A DNA stretch of 64,000 nt, from contig CAZEJS010000004.1 in NCBI GenBank assembly GCA_964512645.1, positions 1 to 64,000 on the forward strand. Reading direction: 5' to 3'. How positions within the stretch are numbered: the stretch's first letter is position 1; each line of letters opens with the position of its first letter. The notes beneath the pieces are model-generated. The model was not told the DNA's origin and did not search any database. It saw nothing but the letters and a program-made list of their open reading frames with translations. The translations under genes were made by a program, and so were the position numbers. Of this stretch, positions 50,340 through 59,812 are shown piece after piece. The stretch is from CAZEJS01 sp964512645. Its GTDB lineage: Bacteria > Actinomycetota > Geothermincolia > Fen-727 > Anoxymicrobiaceae.

Positions 50340-53015
50340 TCAGTCGGAGTGGGCCCCGACGGTATCGGTACCGCTCCAGCGGCCCATCATGTACATCGAC
50401 CTCTCCACGATGATTCCCCTGGAAGGGGTGAGGCACTCGACCATGATCGAAGCGTCGGCCTCCTTCAGCCTGTCGCCCATGTTGTAGGTCGTGCGCGAGC
50501 CGGCGGGCACGGTGCCGGTGAAGACCACGTTGCCCTTGCCGTCCCGCTTCATGTAGGAGACCCTGACCTTGACGTCCGAGGCGTTGGGGTTCTGGACCAG
50601 GGTATAGGTCTCGTAGCCCCCGTCCGCGGCGGAAACGGAGCCCGCGGGCAGGAACCAGACCGGGTGGGCGCCGTCGGTCCCGATGGAATCGTGCATCGCC
50701 ACGCCGGAGTCGGGAACCGCCGGGATGTTCCAGTACATGGCCCTCTCGGCGACGATGGGGACGTCGGCGCGCACCGCGGTGGAAAGGTCGAGGTCCGGGT
50801 ACCTGTCGTTGACCCTCAACGTCTTCCTGCTGCCCGGCGGCATCTCGAACGCCGGCTCGACGGCCGCGCCGCCGCCGGTGTTGTAGGTGACGGTGACGTT
50901 CGCGCGGACCTTGTTGGGGTTCTGGACGAGCACGTAGGTGGTGAAGCCCCAGGCCGTGGAGCCTTCGGCCAGGTAGAACTCCTTCGAGGGGCGCGTCGCG
51001 CCGATCGATTCGTGGCCTTCCCGGCGCACGAGCCTGCCGGTCTCCGGTGAGGTCCAGCAGGTGTACATCGAGCGCTCGGCTATCACCGGCACGTTCGCGG
51101 AGACGCCGATGGAGGCGTCCACGGCGCCCACGTCATCCTTCATGCTGAAGGTCGCCCTGGACAGCGGCGCCACCTTCTTCCGGAAGGAGACCGGTCCGCT
51201 GCTGTCCAGCATGTAAGTGACGGTTACCTCGGCTTCGGCCGGGTTGGGGTTCTGCACCAGAGTCCAGGTCTCGTATCCCCAGGCGCTGGAGCCCTCGGGG
51301 AGGTACCAGGTCGTGGAGGGCTTGTTGACCCCTATCGAGTTGTGGGAGCCCTGCTTCCCCTGGTACCCGGCGCACCACGACATGGTGCGGTCCACGGCGA
51401 TGGGCTCGCCGCCCAGCGACTGCACCCGGGTTGAGAAGTCGGTCTCGTATCCCAGGTCTTCGTTGGCCGCGACCGTCGTCTGGCTGTTCGCCGCCAGGGA
51501 GACCTCACGGGTCTTGATGATGCCGGACCCCGAGGCCGCCGAGGGGTCCATGTAAGTCAGCCTGGCTTTCACGCTTGCGGGGTTGGGGTTCTGTATCGCG
51601 ATGGAGGTGTTGAAACCCCAGGCGCTGGAGCCCTCCGCGAGGTACCAGTCGGCGGCGGAAGTGCCGGACAGGACCTCGAATGCGTTTTCCCGGTAATTGG
51701 TCCTGTCGGCGTTCCCCCCGGAATCCCGGTAGGACACCGCGACCCCGCACGGCCCGAGGGGGGCATCCTGCGCGATGTCGAGGGTGGCCGCGACCTTCGT
51801 CTTGCCGACTATCCGGACGTTGGACGCGGTTACGCCGGGGTTGGTGAAATGGACATCGGCGCCGGAGGCGATGTCGGTGTCGGCGCAGGTGATGGTCGCG
51901 GCAAGGCGGGTGCCCCGGGCGCCTTCAGCCGGTGCGACGGCGGTCACCGACGGGAGGTCGGCGGCGAAGACCTGGCCTCCGCCCGAATCGTCGATCACCC
52001 CCGCGTACAGCCTGTTCATCCCCGGGTTGACGACGAGCGGGCGCGCGTACCAGCTCGGGTTGCACACCGCCGGCTGCCCCAGGCCGCTCCACGACCCGCC
52101 CCCGAACGGGTCAACGTTCTTCCAGACGTTCCCGGAGGAGACGAACGCGTAGAGCATGGTGTTGACGGAGTCGAAGACAAGGCCGTGGACGCCAACGAAC
52201 TCGCCGAAAGCCCCCACGGGAACCCACGTCGAGCCGGCGGCGGGGTTGGAGTTGAGAAACACGTTGCCGTCCTCGGTGCCCGCGAAGAGGCCGCCGTTGG
52301 CGAAGCAGAGAACCCTCACATCGCTGTTATCGAGGTTGCCCATGGCGGTCCAGGCGGTGCCGGTCTTCGGGCTGGCGTTCCGGTAGACCGTCCCGTCGGC
52401 GCTGGCGGCGTAGAGCACACCGCCGTCGTGTGAAAGGTAGTAGACTCTCCCGGCCCCCACCTCGCCCGCGCTCGACCAGGTGTTTCCGGACACCGCGTTC
52501 AGGTTCCTGTAGACTGTGGCGTCGCCGCTCGCCGCGAAGAGCGCGGTCCCGTCGTTGGCCATCGAGAATATGCGGTCCCCGGCCGGGCAGGTGGTGTCCG
52601 ACCAGACGCCGCCGCTCCCGGGGTCCGCGTTGCGCCAGACACCTCCGTTGTTCAAGCCGGCGAACAGGGTCCCCTCGATGTCGAGCAGGGAACGGACCGG
52701 CGACTGGTTGACCGGGGCGCCGAGGCTGGCCCACGCCCCTGAGGCTTCCCCGTAGCGCCAGACGTTTCCGCTGTCCACCGTGCCCGCGTACAGGTTGCCG
52801 CCGGAGGTGTCCCCGCACATCGACAGCACCCCTTCGCCGGGAGGCCCCCCCGGCCCCCCCGTGGCGGTCCAGGTGTAGGCAGCCATCGCCGCGCCGGGGA
52901 AAACGGCCAGCGAGGCCGCCGCGAGCAGCGCCGAAATCAGCACGGCTGCGGCGAGGAGTGAAGGCGAGGACCTGCCGCGGCCAGCGGGACCTCGAGTGTG
53001 GTTTCTGCCGTACAT
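50340..53015 (-). CDS. Secreted beta-propeller plus repeat-type surface protein
   Basis: 891 aa from ATG 53015 (AGGGAGGTC upstream). A basic start and hydrophobic stretch with cleavage after AMA (about 45) give a Sec signal. Residues ~50-345 form short repeats with LYAG, LFAG, LFAAS and VW/VYRN motifs spaced like propeller blades. About 350-430 is an IPT/TIG-like domain. The rest is four ~100-residue units opening with WYLAEGSSAWGFNTSIAIQN, WYLPEGSSAWGYETWTLVQN, FYLAEGSTAWGFTTYVLVQN and GGYETYTLVQNPN, each with later 'V-x-AERSMY' strands. No sortase signal or membrane anchor is seen. Likely a cell-envelope adhesin or structural protein, divergent from its paralog. Confidence 0.85.
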   Translation of the reverse strand: MYGRNHTRGPAGRGRSSPSLLAAAVLISALLAAASLAVFPGAAMAAYTWTATGGPGGPPGEGVLSMCGDTSGGNLYAGTVDSGNVWRYGEASGAWASLGAPVNQSPVRSLLDIEGTLFAGLNNGGVWRNADPGSGGVWSDTTCPAGDRIFSMANDGTALFAASGDATVYRNLNAVSGNTWSSAGEVGAGRVYYLSHDGGVLYAASADGTVYRNASPKTGTAWTAMGNLDNSDVRVLCFANGGLFAGTEDGNVFLNSNPAAGSTWVPVGAFGEFVGVHGLVFDSVNTMLYAFVSSGNVWKNVDPFGGGSWSGLGQPAVCNPSWYARPLVVNPGMNRLYAGVIDDSGGGQVFAADLPSVTAVAPAEGARGTRLAATITCADTDIASGADVHFTNPGVTASNVRIVGKTKVAATLDIAQDAPLGPCGVAVSYRDSGGNADRTNYRENAFEVLSGTSAADWYLAEGSSAWGFNTSIAIQNPNPASVKARLTYMDPSAASGSGIIKTREVSLAANSQTTVAANEDLGYETDFSTRVQSLGGEPIAVDRTMSWCAGYQGKQGSHNSIGVNKPSTTWYLPEGSSAWGYETWTLVQNPNPAEAEVTVTYMLDSSGPVSFRKKVAPLSRATFSMKDDVGAVDASIGVSANVPVIAERSMYTCWTSPETGRLVRREGHESIGATRPSKEFYLAEGSTAWGFTTYVLVQNPNKVRANVTVTYNTGGGAAVEPAFEMPPGSRKTLRVNDRYPDLDLSTAVRADVPIVAERAMYWNIPAVPDSGVAMHDSIGTDGAHPVWFLPAGSVSAADGGYETYTLVQNPNASDVKVRVSYMKRDGKGNVVFTGTVPAGSRTTYNMGDRLKEADASIMVECLTPSRGIIVERSMYMMGRWSGTDTVGAHSD

Positions 53016-53364
53016 GGGCGACCTCCCTTTTCGGGGAAACCCCGCGCCAGGTCCCGCGACACCTCCGCCGGCGTCGTGGGGCTCCGGGTCATTCCCGCGT
53101 CCGATCCTTACGAGCGCCGAAAACATTATATTTTCCTGCTGGGGCCGGACGCCAGAAAAACTTTTATGCGTGGGGTCCGTCGGTCGCGGACGCCCGGGCC
53201 GCGTGTACCGCCGCGCGGGCGACGCAACGTCTTTCGGCCGCGGCGGGGGTCACGGTATACTTCTAACAGCGGACGCGCCGCGAGTTCCGGCGTGGGGGAA
53301 TGCGGCACGTGCGGCGCAAGAGCGGTAGTGGAACGAACCGGAGATGCGGTGAGGGGGTATCGCG
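53016..53364. promoter_or_regulatory. Divergent control region of the two surface-protein genes
   Basis: 349 bases, no gene. Minus strand: perfect TATAAT at 53130-53125 for the propeller protein (weak -35). Plus strand: TATACT at 53256-53261 for the frameshifted protein (weak -35). The two genes may be co-regulated from this region. Confidence 0.4.
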
Positions 53365-54775
53365 ATGAGGATGAGACCTGCCGTGGCGATATTGAGCGCA
53401 GTCGTGGTGGCGGCATTGCTGGCGGCGCCGGCGCTCGCGCTGGCCGGGTCGGCCGGGGCGAAAGCCCGGGCTGAGCGGTATCCCACATGGTACCTGGCGG
53501 AAGGAACGATCGCCTGGGGGTTTTCGACCTGGATAACCATCGAGAACCCCAACGACTCCGAAGTGACCGTCCGCGTGACATACATGCCCACAGACGGGAA
53601 CACCTATACCCATGACGAGAAGCTGTTTCCCAACAGTCACCTCACCCTGTGGAGCAGTGTGATCTGGGAGCATATCCAGGGTGCCAAGGACTTCTCCACG
53701 AAGGTCGAGTGCCTCGAAGGTCTGACCATATGCGTCGATCGCACCATGCGCTGGACCGGCAAGGGCGCCCCCAGCGAGGAAGGGCACTCTTCCGTCGGGG
53801 TCACCCGGCCGATGACCGGGTGGTACTTCCCGGAGGGTTCGACCAACTGGGGTTTCGAGTGTTGGCTGTTGATACAGAACCCCGACGAGAACACCCCCGC
53901 GGTCTGCGATGTTACCTACATGAAGGAGAACGGGCAGCCGGTTCCGGTCAGGCACACGGTCCCCCCCCCACTCCCGCGCGTCTTTCTCGATGCGGGACGA
54001 TGTCGGGGAGTGCGACGCTTCCATCAGGGTCCAATCGAACGTGCCGGTGATACCGGAGCGGTCAATGTACAGATACAACCGGCGCGAGGGACACGGTTCG
54101 ACAGGAGCGTCGCTGGTCTGGAAACAGAGCTACCTCGCGGAGGGGACAACCGCCTGGGGGTTCACCACCTACGTGCTCATCCAGAACCCCAACGACTTTC
54201 CCAACCGGGTCAACGTGACTTACATGACCCCCGCGGGCCCCAGGCAGCCGACGCCCGAGTTCGTCATGCCCGCAAATTCGCGGCGCACCATCAGGGTGAA
54301 CGACGTGCTGCCGAACAGCGACTTCTCGACAGTAGTGGCCGGGACTGACGGCGCGGTCATCGCCGAGCGGGCGATGTATTGGGGAGCCGGCACGCCGCTG
54401 GGCGAGGCGTGTCACGCATCCATAGGGATGGCGGAACGGCACAGCACCTTCTACCTGCCCGACGGCTGGAGCGGCTACACCCCGGTCCTGGAAAGGACCT
54501 TCGAGACCTGGACGCTCGTCCAGAACCCGAACTCCGTCCCGGTGAACGTGCGTATCACTTACCTCACCTACAAAGGACAGGGAAACAGGTCTTTCACCGA
54601 CGAGGTCCCCGGAGGGAGCAGGAAGACCTACAACATGGCGGACTGGATAACCGACAACAAGGCTGCGATCAAGGTGGAGAGCCTCACCCCGGGAAGGGAC
54701 ATCCTGGTCGAGCGCGCCATGTACTGGAACGACCGGGGCGCGGGCACCTGTTCCATCGGGGGATACGGGGACTGA
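53365..54775 (+). pseudogene. Repeat-type surface protein interrupted at a poly-C tract
   Basis: Two frames together give one ~470-residue protein. The first (from ATG 53365, signal peptide ending near ALALAGS) runs through units WYLAEGTIAWGFSTWITIEN and WYFPEGSTNWGFECWLLIQN, then leaves family sequence after 'RHTV-PPP'. Shifting past one base of the nine-C run at 53961-53969 restores it: PPHSRASFSMRDDVGECDAS, matching the paralog's PLSRATFSMKDDVG. Units SYLAEGTTAWGFTTYVLIQN and TFETWTLVQNPN follow, with a C-terminus MYWNDRGAGTCSIGGYGD ending at 54775. With eight C the gene would be intact. It may be phase-variable, newly dead, or a sequencing error. Confidence 0.8.
53961..53969. repeat. Homopolymer of nine C inside a coding region
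   Basis: The run sits in the second repeat unit of the surface protein and is exactly where the reading frame changes. One C fewer restores the full-length frame. Confidence 0.9.
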
Positions 54776-54888
54776 TTGTGCCACGACGGAGTCAGGGTCC
54801 GTCGTCGCGGGGCGCTCCTTGTATGTCGAGGCGGCTTGTGGGTATCATCAGGGAGTCCTGACAAACCCCTGGCTGGGATGGAAAGACA

Positions 54889-55281
54889 GTGCGCACGGTA
54901 CTTGTCGTCGACGACGACCCGATCATCGTCAAGCTTCTCTCGATGACGCTGACGGTGAACAACTACAACGTTATAACGGCTTCCAACGGCGAGGAAGGCC
55001 TGCGGGAGGCGCTCAAGAAAAAACCGGACATCATACTCCTGGACATCATGATGCCGGTCATGGACGGCATAACCATGCTCGAGGAACTCCGCAAGGAGTC
55101 CGACATCCCGGTGATAATAATCTCCGCCTTCGGCAGCCCGGACAAAGTGGAGAAGGCGCGGAGGCTTGGGATAGAGTGCTTCCTGAGCAAGCCCTTCAAC
55201 TACGGCGTGGTCCTGGAGATGCTCGACGTGATATTCATGACCGACGGGCCGGGCGACGAAGAGGAGTCCGCCGGGCACTGA
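54889..55281 (+). CDS. Stand-alone response-regulator receiver protein
   Basis: 130 aa from GTG 54889. CheY fold: acidic DDDP near 8-11, phospho-acceptor Asp in ILLDIMMPVMDG near 52, switch residue S in IIISAFG and Lys in FLSKPF. There is no output domain; an acidic tail ends the protein. No histidine kinase is near. It could signal by protein contact as CheY and Spo0F do. It follows the surface-protein gene by 113 bases. Confidence 0.9.
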   Translation: MRTVLVVDDDPIIVKLLSMTLTVNNYNVITASNGEEGLREALKKKPDIILLDIMMPVMDGITMLEELRKESDIPVIIISAFGSPDKVEKARRLGIECFLSKPFNYGVVLEMLDVIFMTDGPGDEEESAGH

Positions 55282-55332
55282 ACGGGAGCCGCTTCACCCC
55301 TCCGAACACAACCTCTCCAGAAGGAGCCTGCC

Positions 55333-55370
55333 GCGCGCCCTGCGGGCGAGGCGGGCGCGCTGTCTTTCAC
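55333..55370 (+). terminator. Possible terminator after the receiver gene
   Basis: GCGCGCC (55333-55339) can pair with GGCGCGC (55354-55360), followed by TGTCTTT. Weak T-run, so low confidence. Further on, TTTCACAGGCG occurs twice (55365 and 55416), 51 bases apart. Confidence 0.3.
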
Positions 55371-55514
55371 AGGCGTAATCGGGTCAGTGCGCGCGTGCGT
55401 CCTGGCCCTTCCGGATTTCACAGGCGCGCACCGCAGGGCGGCTGACACGAGCCGTCCGCTTTCCACCTCTCGATTGCCTTTCTGTGTGATCGGCCTGGAA
55501 ATGTGTAAAGAAAA

Positions 55515-58022
55515 ATGGAAAGCGAACGGCGCGGTGGTTCACCGGCGTCCGGATTGCTGGTATCGTTATGCCGCGTTTGGCGACGGGCGATTGGAGCGCT
55601 TTTGGCACTGTCCGATGAAGGCGCCGGCCGGGATGACCGGGCGGACGCGGGAGGCCTCGATGGCCTGACGTCGAGTGAAGTCGTCGAGCGTGAGAAGCGC
55701 GGCCTGACCAACGCCGCGAAAGTGGCGGCCAGCCGGACTTACGCGCACATCCTCCGGGGCAACATCTTCACCAGGTTCAACGCGATCCTGGGCACCCTCT
55801 TCGTGGTCATCCTGGTCTTCGGCTCACTCCGCGACGCGCTCTTCGGCATGGTCCTCGTCGTGAACACCCTCATCGGCATCGTCCAGGAGGTCCGCGCGAA
55901 GTGGACGCTGGACAGGCTGACCCTCATCAGCGAAGCGAAGGTCAGCGTAGTGCGCGACGGTGCCACCGTCGAGATTCCTCTGGGGAAAGTGGTGAAGGAC
56001 GACGTCATCGAACTGCGCACCGGCGACCGGTTGGTGGCCGACTGCGTGGTGCTGAGCGCGTCCGGGCTGGAGGTCGACGAATCGTTTCTCACCGGCGAGT
56101 CCGTCCCCGTGGGCAAGCGACCCGGTGACGAGGTGCTTTCGGGGAGCTTCGTGGTCGCGGGAGGGGGGCGCGTGAGGGCCGACCGGGTCGGCGAGGACGC
56201 TTACGCGCGGAAGCTCGCCTCGCAGGCGAAGGAGTTCTCCCTGGTTCGCTCGGAACTCCGCGAGGGGATCGACCAGATACTTCGCTACATCACCTGGCTG
56301 ATGTTCCCGGCGGGCATCCTTCTGCTCTCTGCGCAGCTCAAAGCCTACGGCACGTTCTCGCGCTCGGTGCCCGGGACGGTCGCGGGCCTGGTGGGAATGG
56401 TGCCCGAAGGCCTGATACTGCTGGTGAGCGTCGTTTTCGCCGTCAGCGTCGTGACCCTCGGAAGCAGGAATGTGCTGGTGCAGGAGCTGCCGGCGGTGGA
56501 GGGCCTCGCCAGGGTGGACGTGGTCTGCCTGGACAAGACCGGGACCCTCACCGAGGGGAACCTTGCTTTCAGTGAGTTGATACCCGTTGAAGGCGGACCC
56601 GGGCGGAGAGAAGAGCTCGCCGACGTCCTGGGCGCGTTCGGCTCGGACGAGGCGTCCGGCAGCGGCACGCTCGACGCCATCGCGGAGTCGTTCCCGGCCC
56701 CCGCCGGTTGGGAGATCTCCTCGAGCGTGCCGTTCTCTTCGATACGCAAGTGGAGCTCGGAGACGTTCGAGGGTCGGGGGTCGTGGGTGCTCGGGGCCCC
56801 CGAGGTGCTGATGGAAGCCGCGGGCGCCGACGACGGCCTTCGCTCGTCGGTCAGGCGTATCGCCGGTGGCGGGGCGAGAGTGCTCCTGCTGGCGCAGGCC
56901 GATTCGCCCGTGACCGGAGAGTCGCTGCCCGGCAGGCTGGACCCTGCCGCGGTGCTCGTCTTCGAAGAGAAGGTCAGGCCCGACGCCCGTGAGACGCTGG
57001 AGTACTTCAGGGAGCAGGGGGTTACCATCAAGGTCATCTCCGGGGACAACCCGGTGACCGTGGCGGCCGTCGCCGCCAGGGCCGGTGTGCCGGAGATCGG
57101 CGAGCCGGTCGACGCGCGCGGCCTGCCGGAGGAACAGAGCGCGCTTGCGGACGTCATGGAGGAGCGGGCGGTGTTCGGGCGGGTTGCCCCCGGGCAGAAA
57201 CAGGCGATGGTCGAAGCGCTGCAGAGCCACGGGCACGTCGTGGCCATGACCGGGGACGGGGTCAATGACGTGCTTGCCCTCAAGAAGGCGGACATAGGCA
57301 TAGCCATGGGCTCCGGTTCTCCCGCGTCGCGGGCGGTCGCGCAACTGGTCCTGCTCGACGGGCGTTTCGCGACGCTGCCCGGGGTGGTGGCGGAAGGTCG
57401 CCGGGTCATCGGGAACATGGAGCGGGTGGCGAACCTGTTCCTTACCAAGACCGTGTACGCGACGCTGCTGTCGGTCGCCATCGGCATCGTCGGATGGGCT
57501 TTCATCTTTCTTCCCCGGCACCTGACCCTGATAAGCGGGCTGACGATCGGCGCGCCCGCGTTTGTGCTTTCGTTCGCCCCGAACAAGCAGCGCTACCGGG
57601 CGGGATTCGTCTACCGGGTTCTGCGCTTCAGCCTGCCCGCCGGGCTGGTTATCGCGGCGGCGGCGTTCAGCGCGGCGGCGATCTCTCACGCTTACCCCTG
57701 GATCAACACCGCCGATTCCAGAACTATCGCGACGCTGGTGGTGGTCATCATGGGACTCTGGGTGCTGGGGGTGCTGTGCCGGCCCTGGACCTGGTGGAAG
57801 AAGCTCCTGGTTGCGGCGATGGCCCTGGGGCTGGTGTTGATGGTGGCGGTCCCGTTCACCAGGGAGTTCTTCGCCCTGGTTGTGCCCGGGTGGTCGGTCC
57901 TGCTGCAGACCGCGGCGATCTCCGCCGCGGGGATTGCCTTGATGGAGTTCGCCTGGGGCCTCACCGGCTGGAGAACGAGGGCTTACAGGGGCACCGGGGC
58001 CCGTCGCTCCGGCGGCGCCTGA
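55515..58022 (+). CDS. CtpE-like P-type ATPase
   Basis: Up to 835 aa. Actuator LTGESVPVGK, phosphorylation site CLDKTGTLTEG near 339 and hinge GDGVNDVLALKKADIG with Leu-Ala in place of the common Ala-Pro, as in actinobacterial CtpE. AHILRGNIFTRFNAILG and VQEVRAKWTLDRLTLISEAK also match that group. Mycobacterial CtpE imports calcium. The start is uncertain: ATG 55515 gives a ~60-residue unconserved leader with a poor ribosome site; a TTG at 55602 is also in frame. Transcribed alone. Confidence 0.88.
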   Translation: MESERRGGSPASGLLVSLCRVWRRAIGALLALSDEGAGRDDRADAGGLDGLTSSEVVEREKRGLTNAAKVAASRTYAHILRGNIFTRFNAILGTLFVVILVFGSLRDALFGMVLVVNTLIGIVQEVRAKWTLDRLTLISEAKVSVVRDGATVEIPLGKVVKDDVIELRTGDRLVADCVVLSASGLEVDESFLTGESVPVGKRPGDEVLSGSFVVAGGGRVRADRVGEDAYARKLASQAKEFSLVRSELREGIDQILRYITWLMFPAGILLLSAQLKAYGTFSRSVPGTVAGLVGMVPEGLILLVSVVFAVSVVTLGSRNVLVQELPAVEGLARVDVVCLDKTGTLTEGNLAFSELIPVEGGPGRREELADVLGAFGSDEASGSGTLDAIAESFPAPAGWEISSSVPFSSIRKWSSETFEGRGSWVLGAPEVLMEAAGADDGLRSSVRRIAGGGARVLLLAQADSPVTGESLPGRLDPAAVLVFEEKVRPDARETLEYFREQGVTIKVISGDNPVTVAAVAARAGVPEIGEPVDARGLPEEQSALADVMEERAVFGRVAPGQKQAMVEALQSHGHVVAMTGDGVNDVLALKKADIGIAMGSGSPASRAVAQLVLLDGRFATLPGVVAEGRRVIGNMERVANLFLTKTVYATLLSVAIGIVGWAFIFLPRHLTLISGLTIGAPAFVLSFAPNKQRYRAGFVYRVLRFSLPAGLVIAAAAFSAAAISHAYPWINTADSRTIATLVVVIMGLWVLGVLCRPWTWWKKLLVAAMALGLVLMVAVPFTREFFALVVPGWSVLLQTAAISAAGIALMEFAWGLTGWRTRAYRGTGARRSGGA

Positions 58023-58184
58023 GGGGCGGGAGCGGGGCCCGGCGCGGGTCCGGTCCGGCGGGCCTCCCCGGTGCCGATGACCCGGCCGGCGGGTGCGCCG
58101 GTCGAAGGCGTCATGCATGGGGCCGGGAAAGCCGGCCCGGCCGTCCGCGCGCGACCGGTGGTCGATTCCCGCGCGGTCACGGCC

Positions 58185-58826
58185 TCACAGGGGCCTGCTC
58201 ATCTCCCACATGCCCGGGCAGCCGAAGAGAGCCTCGAATTCCGGGTCGACACGTTCCCCCGTAACTTCGAAGCCCTGCCCCCGGTACAGCCCGAGCGCCG
58301 CCCCGTTGCCGATGTGCACCGCGAGCTGCGCGCGGCGCCAGCCCCTCCTGCGTCCCTCGCCAAGCGTGAGTTCAATGAGCCCCGAGGCCAGGCCCTTTCT
58401 CCTGTGCTCCGGCAGCACCGCCACGTTCTCGATCATCCAGGCGTCGGAGGCGACCGGGGGCTCGACCCGGTTGTAAGCGGCGACACCGGAACGCATCGCG
58501 CTTATCTCCGAGGCGGTCCAGCCGGTCTCCCGGAGCGCGGCGACGAAGGAAAGCAGGCGCGCCCCGGAGGAGTCGAGCGCCCCGGCGCAGGCGACCACCC
58601 GTCCGCCGGCCGACGCGACGCGGTGATGGGAGAAATGGAGCATGGACACGGTATCCGCGGCCACCAGGCGCTTGATCATGTAGATGCGCTGCGCGAGTGG
58701 ACCGGGAGGGCCCGGCACGATGAGGTCGTACGTGGAGATGCGCGCGTGCCCCTGCCCCGCCAGGTGCGCCAGGAAAGCTATGGGACCCGCGTCCTCGGCG
58801 ATCGCCTCGCGAAAAACGGGCTCCAC
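58185..58826 (-). CDS. GNAT-family N-acetyltransferase
   Basis: 213 aa. The acetyl-CoA-binding motif A is clear: ENVAVLPEHRRKGLASGLI, followed by the C-terminal NGAALGLYRGQGFEVTGE. The N-terminal half (FREAIAEDAGPIAFLAHLAG) is of the usual GNAT type. Substrate unknown. It lies 89 bases downstream of the ferredoxin gene on the same strand and may belong to that transcript. Confidence 0.85.
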   Translation of the reverse strand: MEPVFREAIAEDAGPIAFLAHLAGQGHARISTYDLIVPGPPGPLAQRIYMIKRLVAADTVSMLHFSHHRVASAGGRVVACAGALDSSGARLLSFVAALRETGWTASEISAMRSGVAAYNRVEPPVASDAWMIENVAVLPEHRRKGLASGLIELTLGEGRRRGWRRAQLAVHIGNGAALGLYRGQGFEVTGERVDPEFEALFGCPGMWEMSRPL

Positions 58827-58915
58827 GCCTTCACCCCCTCACACAGCCGGTCAGAGGAAAGACGGCGCCCGGACCGCCTCGGGTCCCGGGGGCCGGGGAC
58901 AGGGCACGGTGACCG

Positions 58916-59776
58916 TCACGTTACCGAGGAGGTGGTCACATCGGAGTGGGCCTGGATACGCTCGAGGGCCTCCGAGATCATCCTGTTGCCGTCGGTGATG
59001 CTGATGGATATCGCCCGCTCGGGGCACCGTTCCACGCACAGCCCGCAGCCCTTGCATGCCCCGGTGACGAACGCCTTCCCATCCCGCAGCTCGATCGCCC
59101 CGGCGTAACATGCCTTGATGCACTTCGTGCACCCGTTGCATCCCTCGCCGACCAGAACCTCGAGCCCCTCGAGCCGGTGGGTCCTGGCGCGGATTTCCGG
59201 CGAGAAGTACGAGAAGTCCTTCATCGCCACGCAGCAGCACGGGCAGCAGAAGCAGAGGGTCAGAAAGTGCTTCCTGTCCCTCAGGCCGAGCATGTAGGGA
59301 TCGGGGTCGACCTTGCCTATGTGCATGACCAGTCCGGCGTCCACGGCGGTGTGCAGGTGCTCGAGCGCCTCGTCGACGGACAGGGGCCGGCCCATGCTGG
59401 GGTGGATATTCCTGGTGCTGTCCCCCATGAAGAGGCAGCCGAGTCCCATGGGGAAGCTCTCGCAGGAGCAGGCCGAGCGGCAAAGGCAAAGGTTCATCCT
59501 GACGGTATGGCAGGACCTGCGGATCATCTCCTCGACGATGGTCACCGGAAGCACCGTCGTCCCGTCGACGGCGAGCTCGCTGTTGATGGGAATAACAGTC
59601 TGGTTGAAGTGTTCGTCGTTCCAGAAAAAAGTTATGTGCTTGCCGACGAGGGGGATGTTGCTGGCCTTCTTGACCAGCTTGGTGACCGGGTCCCAGATCA
59701 GGAGCGATTTTTTCAGCCGGCTCCATTTGGTCTGGCCGATGACCGGATAGAAAACACTCCTGTCAGGATCAGGCAT
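58916..59776 (-). CDS. Cys-rich ferredoxin-type protein of the ETF cluster
   Basis: 286 aa. The last ~80 residues hold two [4Fe-4S] motifs (CNGCTKCIKACYAGAI and CKGCGLCVERCPERAI). The middle is unusually Cys-rich: RSCHTVRMNLCLCRSACSC with GLGC, then LCFCCPCCCVAMKDF, which could carry a further cluster. The pattern resembles uncharacterised 4Fe-4S proteins of anaerobes. It follows EtfB by 36 bases, so it is a likely electron carrier for the ETF/GlcD/CCG complex. Cluster type in the middle region is unknown. Confidence 0.75.
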   Translation of the reverse strand: MPDPDRSVFYPVIGQTKWSRLKKSLLIWDPVTKLVKKASNIPLVGKHITFFWNDEHFNQTVIPINSELAVDGTTVLPVTIVEEMIRRSCHTVRMNLCLCRSACSCESFPMGLGCLFMGDSTRNIHPSMGRPLSVDEALEHLHTAVDAGLVMHIGKVDPDPYMLGLRDRKHFLTLCFCCPCCCVAMKDFSYFSPEIRARTHRLEGLEVLVGEGCNGCTKCIKACYAGAIELRDGKAFVTGACKGCGLCVERCPERAISISITDGNRMISEALERIQAHSDVTTSSVT

Positions 59777-59812
59777 CCGTCTTCTCCTTTCCCCACGCCG
59801 GCTTCCGGCGGT

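Noticed and set aside
55824..58118. 764-codon antisense frame over the CtpE-like ATPase
   Set aside because: Shadow frame with no recognisable features.
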